A stretch of DNA of 64,000 nt, from contig NZ_AP014821.1 of assembly GCF_001548115.1 (NCBI RefSeq), forward strand, positions 2,793,262 to 2,857,261, written 5' to 3'. The position numbers and the translations under genes are program-made. Positions within the stretch are counted from its first letter, which is position 1, and each line of letters opens with the position of its first letter. The DNA is from Geminocystis sp. NIES-3709 (lineage in GTDB: Bacteria > Cyanobacteriota > Cyanobacteriia > Cyanobacteriales > Cyanobacteriaceae). Shown here in pieces: positions 29,053 to 39,617 of this stretch. The notes below the pieces were generated by a model that was not told where the DNA came from, did no database searches, and worked only from the letters and a program-made list of their open reading frames with translations.

Positions 29053-29499
29053 ATGAGTAAATGGTTAGAACATAGTGTAGAAGTAGAAGTCGATGCACCG
29101 ATTGATTTAGTGTGGAATTTGTGGTCTGATTTAGAACAAATGCCTCTTTGGATGAAATGGATTGACTCTGTTAAAATTTTGCCAGATGATCCTGATTTAT
29201 CTCGTTGGAAATTAGCTAGTGGTGGTTTTGAGTTTAGCTGGTTGTCTCGAATTGTAAAATTGGAAACTCATCAAATTATTCAATGGGAATCCGTAGATGG
29301 TTTACCAAATAGGGGAGCAGTACGTTTTTATGATAGACATGGAAGTAGTATTGTTCGATTAACGATCGCTTATGCCATACCCGGAATTTTAGGACAATTA
29401 ATGGATAATTTATTTTTAGGACAAATTGTAGAATCTACTATTGAAGCAGACTTAGATAGATTTAAAAACTATGCTATTAAAGTACAAAATAAAGCCTAA
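29053..29499 (+). CDS. SRPBCC/cyclase-dehydrase family protein
   Basis: The 148-residue protein follows the START-like pattern: SVEVEVDAPIDLVWNLWSDL at the N-terminus, a central IQWESVDGLPNRGAVRFYDR strand pair, and a C-terminal long helix. The fold binds hydrophobic ligands; the ligand is unknown. I use ATG 29053 (MSKWLEHSV) rather than a TTG upstream. A small basic, membrane-associated gene follows 53 bp later and may be co-transcribed. Confidence 0.85.
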   Translation: MSKWLEHSVEVEVDAPIDLVWNLWSDLEQMPLWMKWIDSVKILPDDPDLSRWKLASGGFEFSWLSRIVKLETHQIIQWESVDGLPNRGAVRFYDRHGSSIVRLTIAYAIPGILGQLMDNLFLGQIVESTIEADLDRFKNYAIKVQNKA

Positions 29500-29552
29500 A
29501 TTTTTGTTAAATTAAGAATAACATTATTATAAAAAGTAAATAAGTAAGTATT

Positions 29553-29846
29553 ATGAAAATGAATCTTAACAAGACATTTTTGAATGGTTTTTGGCCACTG
29601 TTAAGTAATATTGGCATCAAGTTAGTTCAGTTTTTTCCTATTTACATGATATTACTTATTGCCTATGGTGATAGATTTTTGCCTTCTCCTTTGAGTGATT
29701 TTAGTGCAAATACTAGAAATACAATTAATAAAGTTTTAGTTGGTTCTTTTAATGAAGATGTCCTAGAGAATAATAAATATAACAATAAAAAAACAGACAA
29801 AGTTATTAAGGAAGTAGAAGGAAAAAATAAAAAAGATGCAAAATAA
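29553..29846 (+). CDS. Small hypothetical protein with one membrane segment
   Basis: The 97-residue protein has one hydrophobic helix (VQFFPIYMILLIAY, about residues 25-38) and a Lys/Asn-rich tail. No family is recognised. It lies between the SRPBCC gene and an IS701-like copy that begins 98 bp downstream. Its reality rests on ATG context and length only. Confidence 0.45.
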   Translation: MKMNLNKTFLNGFWPLLSNIGIKLVQFFPIYMILLIAYGDRFLPSPLSDFSANTRNTINKVLVGSFNEDVLENNKYNNKKTDKVIKEVEGKNKKDAK

Positions 29847-29944
29847 CTTTTAGTCTTTAATTAGTATTGACAAAATAGTACTAAAATAACGAATTCATTA
29901 ATAAATAACAGTTATCTTCTTATTTTCCTCATTCACTTGCTTAA

Positions 29945-31295
29945 CGGTACTTAGACAAAAATTATGCCCAAATAAACCCTAAACTAGCTTTATATAAACT
30001 AAATACTTCCACATTGTCTTTTAACCATTGAAAAAAGCGAAAAGACACAGCATTACGAAACGCTTCCAATGCCTCAGCAAAAGTATTTAACGGTTTATTC
30101 CCCCATTGTCTTCTTAAACCTCCTGTCAAACGATGCCATTGAATAAAAGTGTAGGCACAAAATACCAAGATAAAATGTCTCATTAAACTTCTTTTATTTC
30201 TCACTTGGTATTGTGATAACCCTAACCATCCCTTGATTTCACGGTAAAATACTTCTATCCAATTTCTTTGTGTATAAGTTTCTACTATCCAATTTCCACA
30301 CACTTTTTCTCCTATTTCATTAGTCATTAAATAATCAATATCTGTGGAATTTTCAAAAGTATCTGCATTCATGACGATAGCTACAGTTTTTATTCCCGAC
30401 AAAGCTGATAATTCAATATTTATCGTTGCTACCCAAAGAGTTTTTTCTCGATTTTTTCCTATTCTTATTTTTTCAAAACTATCTTGGGGTAATGATTTTG
30501 CTATTTCAGCTATGGTTTTTTCAGACTCGATAAAATCTTGTTTTACCAATTTTACTAATCTATTTTTAGCAATAATTCCTATATATTTTAAATTCTTTTT
30601 TTCTAGTTTGCCTAATAAATTAGTATTGTTTCCATAACCACCATCCATTAAAATTATTTGGGGACAATAATTTCGATTTAAACATTTTTCAATTAAATTA
30701 AAGGCAATGTCTGGTTTTTTCTGAAATTGTGGAGCGTCTTTTCCTTCAGGGAAATTTTCGGCTTTTTCATATAATTCAACGTCTAAAGGAAAACTTCTCA
30801 CACCATCATAAATGTGAGTAGTGACTATAACATTACCATTATCAGTTTTGCCAATTTCACCAATATATTGTCTTCCCACACAGTCAGTAAAGTTTCCACT
30901 TTTACGATGACCTGAATCGTCTATAATTAAGGAGAAACATCGACTAATTTTTGTTTGACGACAGGATGCAATAATTTCTAATCTTTTATCATTTACCTCA
31001 TCATAATTCCAAGTGGACTCTGTTAAGAAATGGTGTAATTTATGATAAGTAATATCAAGATTATTATGGGCAATTTGAGTTATATTTTTTCTTTGAGAAT
31101 CTCCTAATAAACCGCCCAAATAATTTCTAAACTCTCGTTTTTGTGCCTTTGTTTTTAAGACTGGGTCTATTTTTTCACACCAGCGATTGAAACATGGGGG
31201 CATTGATGAAGAAGTAATTTCTTTCATTTTGACCTAAAAGCAATATGATGTAAAAATTATAGCTTAATTGTTGTTATTGTTTTGTCTAAGTACCG
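29945..31295 (-). mobile_element. IS701-like element, copy 2 (intact, 1351 bp)
   Basis: It has the same CGGTACTTAGAC ends and the same length as copy 1, with TTAA duplicated at 29941-29944 and 31296-31299. It is inserted between a small hypothetical gene and tRNA-Val. Confidence 0.92.
29962..31227 (-). CDS. IS701-family transposase (copy 2)
   Basis: The 421 residues are identical, as far as can be read, to the copy encoded at 13299-14564. The DDE segments are IIDDSGHRKSG, LMDGGYGNN and YREIKGWLGL. It has an intact frame and intact ends with a clean TTAA duplication. It lies in the opposite orientation to copy 1, so recombination between the two could invert the 15-kb region between them. Confidence 0.92.
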   Translation of the reverse strand: MKEITSSSMPPCFNRWCEKIDPVLKTKAQKREFRNYLGGLLGDSQRKNITQIAHNNLDITYHKLHHFLTESTWNYDEVNDKRLEIIASCRQTKISRCFSLIIDDSGHRKSGNFTDCVGRQYIGEIGKTDNGNVIVTTHIYDGVRSFPLDVELYEKAENFPEGKDAPQFQKKPDIAFNLIEKCLNRNYCPQIILMDGGYGNNTNLLGKLEKKNLKYIGIIAKNRLVKLVKQDFIESEKTIAEIAKSLPQDSFEKIRIGKNREKTLWVATINIELSALSGIKTVAIVMNADTFENSTDIDYLMTNEIGEKVCGNWIVETYTQRNWIEVFYREIKGWLGLSQYQVRNKRSLMRHFILVFCAYTFIQWHRLTGGLRRQWGNKPLNTFAEALEAFRNAVSFRFFQWLKDNVEVFSLYKASLGFIWA

Positions 31296-31395
31296 TTAAG
31301 TCTTTTAAGTCTTATTAATGATTTTTAAGATTGTTGTGTCTAAATCATTAAACTTGCATCATTTTTTTATTCAAGATATAATTTTATAAATGTTA

Positions 31396-31469
31396 GGACG
31401 TATAGCTCAGTTGGTTAGAGTACATCGTTGACATCGATGGGGTCGCCTGTTCGAGTCAGGCTACGTCCA
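31396..31469 (+). tRNA. tRNA-Val (GAC)
   Basis: The acceptor GGACGTA pairs with TACGTCC and the D-arm is GCTCAGTTGGTTAGAGT. The anticodon stem-loop is CATCG-TTGACAT-CGATG with anticodon GAC, and the T-arm is CCTGTTCGAGTCAGG. The discriminator is A and CCA is not encoded. Confidence 0.95.
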
Positions 31470-31757
31470 CTTTCTGCATTCCTTACTATCTCTACACTTT
31501 AGCGTTTTAAATTCAATATTAACTCTATTTTTAGTTTTACTATACTTTCTTTAGATCAAATTTAGACCAATTACATAAAAAAATAAATATAAATGTTTAC
31601 TATATAAATAATAATTTCTTAGATTTTTAGTAAAAGTAAAAAAATAGTTTAGACATCCCCTTTAATAATCCGACTCACCCGACTCAAGAAAAAAAGATTC
31701 TCTTTCCAGTTTTAAAAACCTTTTTAACTCTTTTAAACAATTTCCAACCCATGAGGT
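31470..31757. other. Non-coding stretch after tRNA-Val
   Basis: AT-rich DNA with no convincing reading frame. A minus-strand open frame at 31662-31859 runs into the palindromic element and is not considered a gene. Confidence 0.4.
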
Positions 31758-31878
31758 TATCCCACTATTCCTGAAACTCTTTATTCTAATCAATCGTGCA
31801 GAATAACGAAGTGATACCAAGGGCACGCTGCGCGATTGACAAATTGATGAAATATACAAAAATCTTAATAGTGGGATA
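31758..31878. mobile_element. 121-bp MITE-like element with 12-bp perfect inverted ends
   Basis: TATCCCACTATT (31758-31769) and AATAGTGGGATA (31867-31878) are perfect inverted repeats, flanked on both sides by GGT. A second, imperfect inverted pair lies inside (TCAATCGTGCAG with CTGCGCGATTGA). There is no coding capacity. It lies 10 bp beyond the stop of gap, where it could also affect 3'-end formation. Confidence 0.5.
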
Positions 31879-31888
31879 GGTTCATCAA

Positions 31889-33220
<1,332 letters not shown>

Positions 33221-35050
33221 TTAATTATTCTCTGGTATTTTTAACAAGTATTTATCTTTGATAATAGGTGCATTTTGATCATGAGCAAAATTGCGATATT
33301 GTACCCTTAAATCTTGAAGATCGATCGACATCGTCGTTTTTAAAATAGGCTCTTTTTTACTATCAAAATCTGGTACATATAAATAACTAATACGAGGAAT
33401 ATTAAAGTAAAATCTAATTAAATTTGCTCCCTCCATACGACCGATCGTGCGACTAGCACAACCTTCATATAAACGGAGCAAAGTCGGTAAAGAATCTAAC
33501 ATACTCAAATGTATTAAGTAACTTTTTTCAAAAACTTTTCCTACTTTTAAATCTTGACAAATTTCTTTAATTATGTTAAGATTCCGCAGAGTAATTAACA
33601 TTTCATCAGCTAAAAAACAGGCGGCTTGATAGTTGCCAAATAAATCTTTAATATCTGCTTTTAAAATAGGAGATAACTGTCTAATAGTAGGACGAGTATT
33701 AAAATGACTCAAGGCTAAATATAATAATATATCTTGTCTGCGTCGATCGGCAATTTCATCCCACTCGGCTTCATTCGTTACTTGTAAAATGACTTTAAAT
33801 GCTTGTTTAAAAGAGCGAAATTCTGCTTTAATTTCTGCTTCTTGAGATAACTCTCCTTTTTGGGGAAGTCTTCCTCTTTCTGTATAAAAATTCATTAAAG
33901 GAGTTAATAATTGTTGGTAATCTGCAAACTTTTTAACTGGTAATAAAATACGAGGTGTTCTTACTTTAGAATGAAAACGAGATGCTCGAAAATTATTTGC
34001 TTTTTCCTGATCTCTAAACACAAAATAAATTCCTAAACCTGCAGGAATTGCTTCTTGATTTAAAACATTTTCAATATAGGTTTTTAACTCTTCTTGATCA
34101 TAATATTTTTGAAAAGTATTTCTCTCAGTTACTATACCATCACCATATACCATAAATCCCCTTTGTCGATCGTCGATTAACACTTGTGCGGCGACAATTA
34201 AAACCTGTTGAGTTAAAGACCATGCTTTTAATAATGCTTCTCGTCTTTCTCTCACATTTTCAATAACATTAATGATATAACCTAAATTAACAATATCAGA
34301 TTTTTTTAAAGGATTATTAGGCCGATAAAAAAGATCCCAACCACTACTTTCATAACCATTTTCTGCCATTATTTTGACATCTAAACCATGACCGCATCCA
34401 TAATCAAAAAAACTAGTTTCACTTGAAAATAAACCAGCTTCTAAAGCTAAATTAACAGGACGAGAAAGTCTATTTCGATGAATTGCTGCTTTATGTCGAT
34501 CGATTTTAATAAATTCTTGAGGATTATTCTCTAAATTACAAACTAAATAATGATCAATAAAAGTTAAAGAATGATCTATTAATAATTGCTCCCATTCTTT
34601 TTTTGTACCAATATAACGAGTATTATCTAATAAACCTAATTTTTCCTCTATAGAAGTTAAATATTTAAACTTCTGATAATTGGGATAATTTTCATTAATA
34701 AAAGTTTCTTTACGATGTAAAATAGGAGGATTATTAGATTGACTATAATCAATAATTTTATTCGTTTTTTCCGTGAGATTAATAATAACACTTTTGACAA
34801 GAGGAGGATGAGGATTATTGTCAAAATCGGGATAAAAAAGATAAGATATTTTGGTTTCTTCTAAATTAAATTTAACTATAGTAAAATCATCAATATTATT
34901 AATAATATTTCTGGCTATTTTTTCATATTCTTGTAAGGCATTATCTAAAAAAATAAGGGCTGAAATATGGACATAAAGATTATTCGGAAGATGCTTACCA
35001 ATAACACTTTGACGGGCAATATTAAAAATTTCATCACAGTTATTAAACAT
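33221..35050 (-). CDS. DNA phosphorothioation-associated putative methyltransferase (orphan)
   Basis: The 609-residue protein contains a class I SAM-binding core (FFDYGCGHGLDVKIMAENGY near residue 215, with NLGYIINVIENVRERREAL later), preceded by HKAAIHRNRLSRPVNLALEA. This combination matches the family described as DNA phosphorothioation-associated putative methyltransferase. Residues ~27-115 and ~510-600 look homologous to each other: ISYL(F/Y)xPDFD followed by an inL strand and a Pro-Ile motif. The methyltransferase core is thus bracketed by a duplicated domain. No dnd or ssp genes are visible in this window. Target and role are unknown; a part in modification or host defence is inference from the family name. 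Confidence 0.8.
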   Translation of the reverse strand: MFNNCDEIFNIARQSVIGKHLPNNLYVHISALIFLDNALQEYEKIARNIINNIDDFTIVKFNLEETKISYLFYPDFDNNPHPPLVKSVIINLTEKTNKIIDYSQSNNPPILHRKETFINENYPNYQKFKYLTSIEEKLGLLDNTRYIGTKKEWEQLLIDHSLTFIDHYLVCNLENNPQEFIKIDRHKAAIHRNRLSRPVNLALEAGLFSSETSFFDYGCGHGLDVKIMAENGYESSGWDLFYRPNNPLKKSDIVNLGYIINVIENVRERREALLKAWSLTQQVLIVAAQVLIDDRQRGFMVYGDGIVTERNTFQKYYDQEELKTYIENVLNQEAIPAGLGIYFVFRDQEKANNFRASRFHSKVRTPRILLPVKKFADYQQLLTPLMNFYTERGRLPQKGELSQEAEIKAEFRSFKQAFKVILQVTNEAEWDEIADRRRQDILLYLALSHFNTRPTIRQLSPILKADIKDLFGNYQAACFLADEMLITLRNLNIIKEICQDLKVGKVFEKSYLIHLSMLDSLPTLLRLYEGCASRTIGRMEGANLIRFYFNIPRISYLYVPDFDSKKEPILKTTMSIDLQDLRVQYRNFAHDQNAPIIKDKYLLKIPENN

Positions 35051-35310
35051 ATCAATTAATATAAAATTAAAAATTGAGTATTTTTATTCTTAAATTAAAC
35101 TTTATTATTGATTATTATATTTTTTAAATATTAAACATCAAAAGATAAAATAAAAACCAAATAAAAAATTTTATCAAATCTTCACCATAATATTATCACT
35201 ATTTCTTATTGCTTTTTTTTATTAGAATCGTGAGTCCATTTATTATGCAATACTTAAATTTTAAGATAAAATAGAAGATTAGTTCCAAATATCTTGCCCG
35301 TTGTTTAAAT

Positions 35311-36210
35311 ATGTCTTATACTCGAACCATTAGCACGATCGTAGCGATCGCCCTTGCATTAATAATGATTATACTAGGGGGATTTTATTTTACTATCTGC
35401 TTTGGTATTCTCGTATTTCTTGCCCAAGTTGAGTATTTTCGCCTCGTCAAAGCCAAAGGAATTGAACCTGCTAGTAAAACTACAATGGTAGTATCACAAT
35501 TTTTGTTAATTACCGCCACATTTATCCCCAGTTTAACAGATGCTACCTTTGCCTTAGCTGGTGCATTAATCTGTTTTTACCTTTTATTTTTACCAAAATT
35601 GGCTACTATTGCCGATATTTCTAGTTCTATTTTAGGATTATTTTACGCTGGATATTTACCCAGTTATTGGATTCGTTTAAGAGTAAGTTTAGGGCAAGAT
35701 CAAGCCTATGCCCAAAGTATTCCCAATATTCATAATTTACCTTTCGATGGTTATTTCCCCGCTAATATTTTCGATTTACGCAGTTTTCCTGATGCTCTAA
35801 AAATTACATTTATCGCTATGGCTTGTATTTGGGCGGCCGATATTGGTGCATATTTAATTGGTAAAAATTTCGGTAAGACAAAACTATCTCATATTAGTCC
35901 GAAAAAGACTGTTGAAGGATCATTATTTGGCATTGCTGGAAGTATGTTAGTCGGATTAGGCGGAGCATGGTTTTTAGATTGGCCATATTGGCAAGTAACA
36001 GGCTTATTATTGGGTTTACTCATTGGTATTGTGAGTTTGTTTGGTGACTTATTAGAATCCATGATGAAACGAGATGCCGGAGTTAAAGATTCTGGGGAAT
36101 TAATTCCGGGTCATGGTGGGATACTCGATCGTACTGATAGTTATATTTTTACTGCACCTTTAGTTTATTATTTTGTAACTCTATTTTTACCATTATTTTC
36201 TTATCTTTGA
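35311..36210 (+). CDS. cdsA: Phosphatidate cytidylyltransferase CdsA
   Basis: CdsA makes CDP-diacylglycerol from phosphatidate and CTP at the cytoplasmic membrane. The protein has 299 residues with about seven to eight hydrophobic segments. It carries the family motifs [15 protein letters not shown] and the signature [20 protein letters not shown] continuing to [11 protein letters not shown] near the C-terminus. The ATG start is preceded by an AT-rich region without strong Shine-Dalgarno. It is convergent with the SPFH gene. Confidence 0.95.
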   Translation: MSYTRTISTIVAIALALIMIILGGFYFTICFGILVFLAQVEYFRLVKAKGIEPASKTTMVVSQFLLITATFIPSLTDATFALAGALICFYLLFLPKLATIADISSSILGLFYAGYLPSYWIRLRVSLGQDQAYAQSIPNIHNLPFDGYFPANIFDLRSFPDALKITFIAMACIWAADIGAYLIGKNFGKTKLSHISPKKTVEGSLFGIAGSMLVGLGGAWFLDWPYWQVTGLLLGLLIGIVSLFGDLLESMMKRDAGVKDSGELIPGHGGILDRTDSYIFTAPLVYYFVTLFLPLFSYL

Positions 36211-36266
36211 TGTTACAAAACTTTAATCAGATTAATGGATATAATTAAAAATTTACTCTAAATAAG

Positions 36267-37082
36267 TTATTTTTGAGGTAAATTCTGTAAATCTTCTAAA
36301 TCTAAATTCAAAAATTTTATATCATCTTTACTCATAATTAAAGGTAAGTTTCCATTCCACTTATTAATGGTTTGTCTTTTTAAAATTTCTGGGGTTAAAG
36401 ACTCTTGTAAAATTCGATGAGCTTCTGCTTCTCCTTTTGCTAAATTTATATTAACTTCGGCATCTTTTTGAGCTTTAAGTACTCGAAAACCAGCTTTTTT
36501 TGCCTCTTGTTCTGCAATTTGTTTAGCTTCTACTGCTTCGGTAAAACGATCGGAAAAATCAATATGAACTAAAGAAATATCATCCACTTGTAAAAAGTAT
36601 TTATCCAATCTCTGAATTAATAAAGTATCAATTTCTCTTTTTAATTCTTCTCGTTTAATGATAATTTCTTCAGCAGTATATTTGGCTAAAACCGACTTAA
36701 CAATTTCTTCCACCGCAGGATTAATAATACTTTGAATAATATTTTTTTCTGTACCAATTTGTTGAAAAATTAGATTAACTTTATTTGAGTTTAGGTGCCA
36801 ATTTAAGGAAATTTTATTAAAAACTTCCTGTAAATCCCTAGTAGATGCTTCTGTTGTAATGTCTTGTTTTTGAATCCGTACTGTTAATTTTTCAACAGTG
36901 TTAATAAAAGGTATTAGAAAATGTATTCCTTCTCCTAAAATTAGTTTTTGCACTTCCCCAAAACGCATTAAAACACCTCTTTCACCTGCATTAATAATAG
37001 TAAAAGGGTTTAATAATATTAACAGTATTAATAATAAAAAAACTTGGTTAATGGGTTTTAACAAAAAATTTTTTTTACCCAT
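36267..37082 (-). CDS. SPFH/prohibitin-family membrane protein
   Basis: An N-terminal transmembrane helix (VFLLLILLILLNPFTIINAG) is followed by the SPFH domain: GERGVLMRFGEVQ, IPFINTVEKLTVRIQKQDI, and a charged helix AKQIAEQEAKKAGFRVLKA with AKGEAEA. Length 271 residues, normal for bacterial prohibitins. It is the last gene of a minus-strand run (132-aa membrane protein, PAP2, SPFH) with only 5 bp to the PAP2 stop, so co-transcription is likely. Confidence 0.88.
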   Translation of the reverse strand: MGKKNFLLKPINQVFLLLILLILLNPFTIINAGERGVLMRFGEVQKLILGEGIHFLIPFINTVEKLTVRIQKQDITTEASTRDLQEVFNKISLNWHLNSNKVNLIFQQIGTEKNIIQSIINPAVEEIVKSVLAKYTAEEIIIKREELKREIDTLLIQRLDKYFLQVDDISLVHIDFSDRFTEAVEAKQIAEQEAKKAGFRVLKAQKDAEVNINLAKGEAEAHRILQESLTPEILKRQTINKWNGNLPLIMSKDDIKFLNLDLEDLQNLPQK

Positions 37083-37087
37083 ATATT

Positions 37088-37771
37088 TTAATTAGTATTC
37101 TTTTCTGATTGACGAGGATTTAATAATAATGTTATTAGACTTGTCCATGCAATTCCTAATAACCATCCCCCTAGTATATCACTGGGAAAATGAACTCCTA
37201 AATATAGACGAGTCCAACCGATCGAAATTACATAAATACCCGCTAAAATAACAAAAAAAATAGTCCATCTACTACCCCAAAAAATTATTAATAATGTTAA
37301 TGCTAGAGTTATACTACCCATAGCATGACCACTAGGAAAAGAATAATCTGAAGGAAAAGAATAACTAGATTCCCACAGATGAGGGCGCGATCGATGAATT
37401 AAGATTTTAATAATAAAATTAACGATCGCACTACTAAATATTGATACAATTAAATAGATTAATAATCTTCTTTTTATTTGTGATAAAAATAAAACAATAA
37501 TAGGAGTAAGAAAAAATAAAATAAACTTAAATCCACCAAAATTAGTTAATATTGGTACAAATTCATCCCAAAATTTTTGAGAAATATTATGAATAGTTAA
37601 TAGTATAGAAATATCCCAAGAAAAAGTACTATTTTTTAGAAAAATAACATTCAAAGTTAAAATAGTGAAAACTATTAGAGGTAATAAGAAACTGAAAATA
37701 ATTATGGAAAAGTTATGTTTTAATTTTTGATAACTGTTCTTAAAATATTTATCTAAAGGTAAACTAGGCAT
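37088..37771 (-). CDS. PAP2-family phosphatase
   Basis: The three PAP2 motifs are present: KILIHRSRP near residue 116, SFPSGHAMGSI near 143, and TRLYLGVHFPSDILGGW near 188. About six transmembrane segments surround them, with the catalytic His residues intact. It probably dephosphorylates a lipid phosphate; the substrate is not determined. It sits 5 bp upstream of the SPFH gene and 25 bp after a small membrane protein. Confidence 0.9.
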   Translation of the reverse strand: MPSLPLDKYFKNSYQKLKHNFSIIIFSFLLPLIVFTILTLNVIFLKNSTFSWDISILLTIHNISQKFWDEFVPILTNFGGFKFILFFLTPIIVLFLSQIKRRLLIYLIVSIFSSAIVNFIIKILIHRSRPHLWESSYSFPSDYSFPSGHAMGSITLALTLLIIFWGSRWTIFFVILAGIYVISIGWTRLYLGVHFPSDILGGWLLGIAWTSLITLLLNPRQSEKNTN

Positions 37772-37796
37772 TTTATAAAAACTTTATTGATAGTAC

Positions 37797-38195
37797 TTAA
37801 AAAATTGTTGTACCATTTAAAAAAGATGGTAACGATAAATCTAATAGATTCGTTTGCCATAAAATTACAGCAACGATCGTAAAAACAGTTGAAGTGCCAA
37901 TTCCCATCCAAATATTTTTACCCAAATTTTTTTCCTCATTAGATTCATTCAGAAAATTAACTGTACCTAACTGCATTAAAAGTACACCAATTATATTAGA
38001 TAACCAATAACCAAAAATAGATGCAGGAATTAATAAATCAGCAGAAAAAATACTAATAATCTTACCAAAACCATAAGCCAGAGGTAAATTAATAATTAAA
38101 TCATTCCACCAACATAGAGGAGAAAGCAAAAAACCAAAGATAAATAGAGAGACATTTTTAAATTTTTCCCAAGTAATAATATTTTTAAAATTCAT
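37797..38195 (-). CDS. Hypothetical membrane protein (132 aa)
   Basis: About three to four hydrophobic segments are visible (FIFGFLLSPLCWW, FSADLLIPASIFGYWLSNIIG and GTSTVFTIVAVILW). No family is recognised. It is the first gene of a tight minus-strand group with PAP2 and SPFH, which suggests a shared membrane-related job; this is inference. Confidence 0.6.
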   Translation of the reverse strand: MNFKNIITWEKFKNVSLFIFGFLLSPLCWWNDLIINLPLAYGFGKIISIFSADLLIPASIFGYWLSNIIGVLLMQLGTVNFLNESNEEKNLGKNIWMGIGTSTVFTIVAVILWQTNLLDLSLPSFLNGTTIF

Positions 38196-38269
38196 TCTAA
38201 ATAACTTTTAAATAGCTTGATATTTGATTGTTAATTGTCTATTCTTAATATTCCACAATTTACTTTCTT

Positions 38270-39292
38270 TTATTTACTTCTAATAATCTGGTCAAAAATT
38301 CCTTTGTCTGCAAAAAATTTAGAATCAATTTTACTCCATCCACCTAAATCATTAACCGTAACTAACTTTTTCACAGAGGGAAATTGCTTAGAAAATTCTT
38401 TTGCTACTTGAGTATTTGTCGGACGAAAACCAACTTTTGCAAATTCTCTTTGAGCTGGAGGAGTAAAAGTAAATTTGACAAATGCTTCGGCAACTTTTCT
38501 AGTGTTGTGTTTATCAACATTTTTATCAACAACCGCAATGGGATTATCAATAGAAATATTAACATCTGTAGGTATAAAATAAGGATCTCTTGCACCTTTT
38601 TGTTTCGCTAAGATTGCTTCGTTTTCATAATTAAGCAATACATCTCCTTGTCCTTGTTTTATAAATACATCAGTAGATTCTCTCGCATCTTTAGGTAATA
38701 CGGGTACTGAATTATACACTTTATCAACAAAAGTTTTTGCTTGAGCCTCTGTACCACCTTTGAAAATAACCGATGCCCAAAGTCCTAAAAAGTTCCATTT
38801 TGCACCACCTGAAGTTTTCGGATTAGCGGTAATCACCTTGATTTTTGGATCAGCTAATTGATTCCATGACTTGATTTGTGGTTTTCCGGGACGTGTAATA
38901 AATGCTACTACGGACTTAGTTACGATCGCATTATTAGGGGACTCTTTTTCCCAACCCGGCTTAATCAATCCAGCCTGTTCAATTTTTTTTGTATCTCCTG
39001 CTAAAGCTAAAGCAACAACATCCGCCTCCAAACCATCAATTACTGCACGAGTTTGAGAACCTGAACCGCCATAACTTTGACGAAATACAACATTTTGACC
39101 TGTCTTTTTTTTCCAATCAGCTGTAAATTGGGGAATAATTTTTGAGTATGCCCCTTGAGTTACCGCATAAGAAACAAGAGTAATTTCAATCGGTTTTTGG
39201 GCTTTGACAGGCTCGTTAAGAGAAAATAAAAACGATGTGGATAAACCTGCTAAACCTAAACCAATCAAACTAAGACTTTTTCTCCGAAACAT
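38270..39292 (-). CDS. sbpA: Sulfate ABC transporter substrate-binding protein
   Basis: The signal peptide ends at about residue 31 (LFSLNEPVKAQ). The mature protein has the sulfate/thiosulfate-binding pattern: VSYAVTQGAYSKIIPQF, FRQSYGGSGSQTRAVIDGLE, NPKTSGGAKWNFLG and VLLNYENEAILA. Length 340 residues. The permease and ATPase genes (cysTWA) are not next to it here. The gap to the next minus-strand gene downstream is 74 bp, so read-through into the PAP2 group is possible. Confidence 0.93.
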   Translation of the reverse strand: MFRRKSLSLIGLGLAGLSTSFLFSLNEPVKAQKPIEITLVSYAVTQGAYSKIIPQFTADWKKKTGQNVVFRQSYGGSGSQTRAVIDGLEADVVALALAGDTKKIEQAGLIKPGWEKESPNNAIVTKSVVAFITRPGKPQIKSWNQLADPKIKVITANPKTSGGAKWNFLGLWASVIFKGGTEAQAKTFVDKVYNSVPVLPKDARESTDVFIKQGQGDVLLNYENEAILAKQKGARDPYFIPTDVNISIDNPIAVVDKNVDKHNTRKVAEAFVKFTFTPPAQREFAKVGFRPTNTQVAKEFSKQFPSVKKLVTVNDLGGWSKIDSKFFADKGIFDQIIRSK

Positions 39293-39617
39293 TATCTATA
39301 CCTCTAAATATTGGTGATCAACAAATGCAAAGATTTTTTTTTTGTGACTCAGTAATCTTTTTTGTTCCATATTATGAATCTTAAAACAATTTGCATCTCT
39401 TGTAAAAAGAAGTATAACTAAATTTTAAAAAATTTTCAATACATTTTAAATGTTATATTGAAACAAGGCATCATAATCTATTCCTTTCTTGTCCACTTTC
39501 CTTATATATAGCAACAAACAAGATACTTACGACACTGATAAATTCTGAAACCATTATATCTTTGGGATTTTCCTTCCACCTTCTGCGATAAATGATTTAA
39601 GAGTGGTATATTTTATT
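39293..39617. other. Intergenic region, no gene seen
   Basis: AT-rich DNA upstream of sbpA. It is expected to hold the sulfate-binding-protein promoter, but no recognisable operator was found. Confidence 0.4.

Noticed and set aside
31662-31859. Minus-strand 65-codon frame
   Set aside because: It runs across the palindromic element and has no family resemblance or ribosome-binding site.
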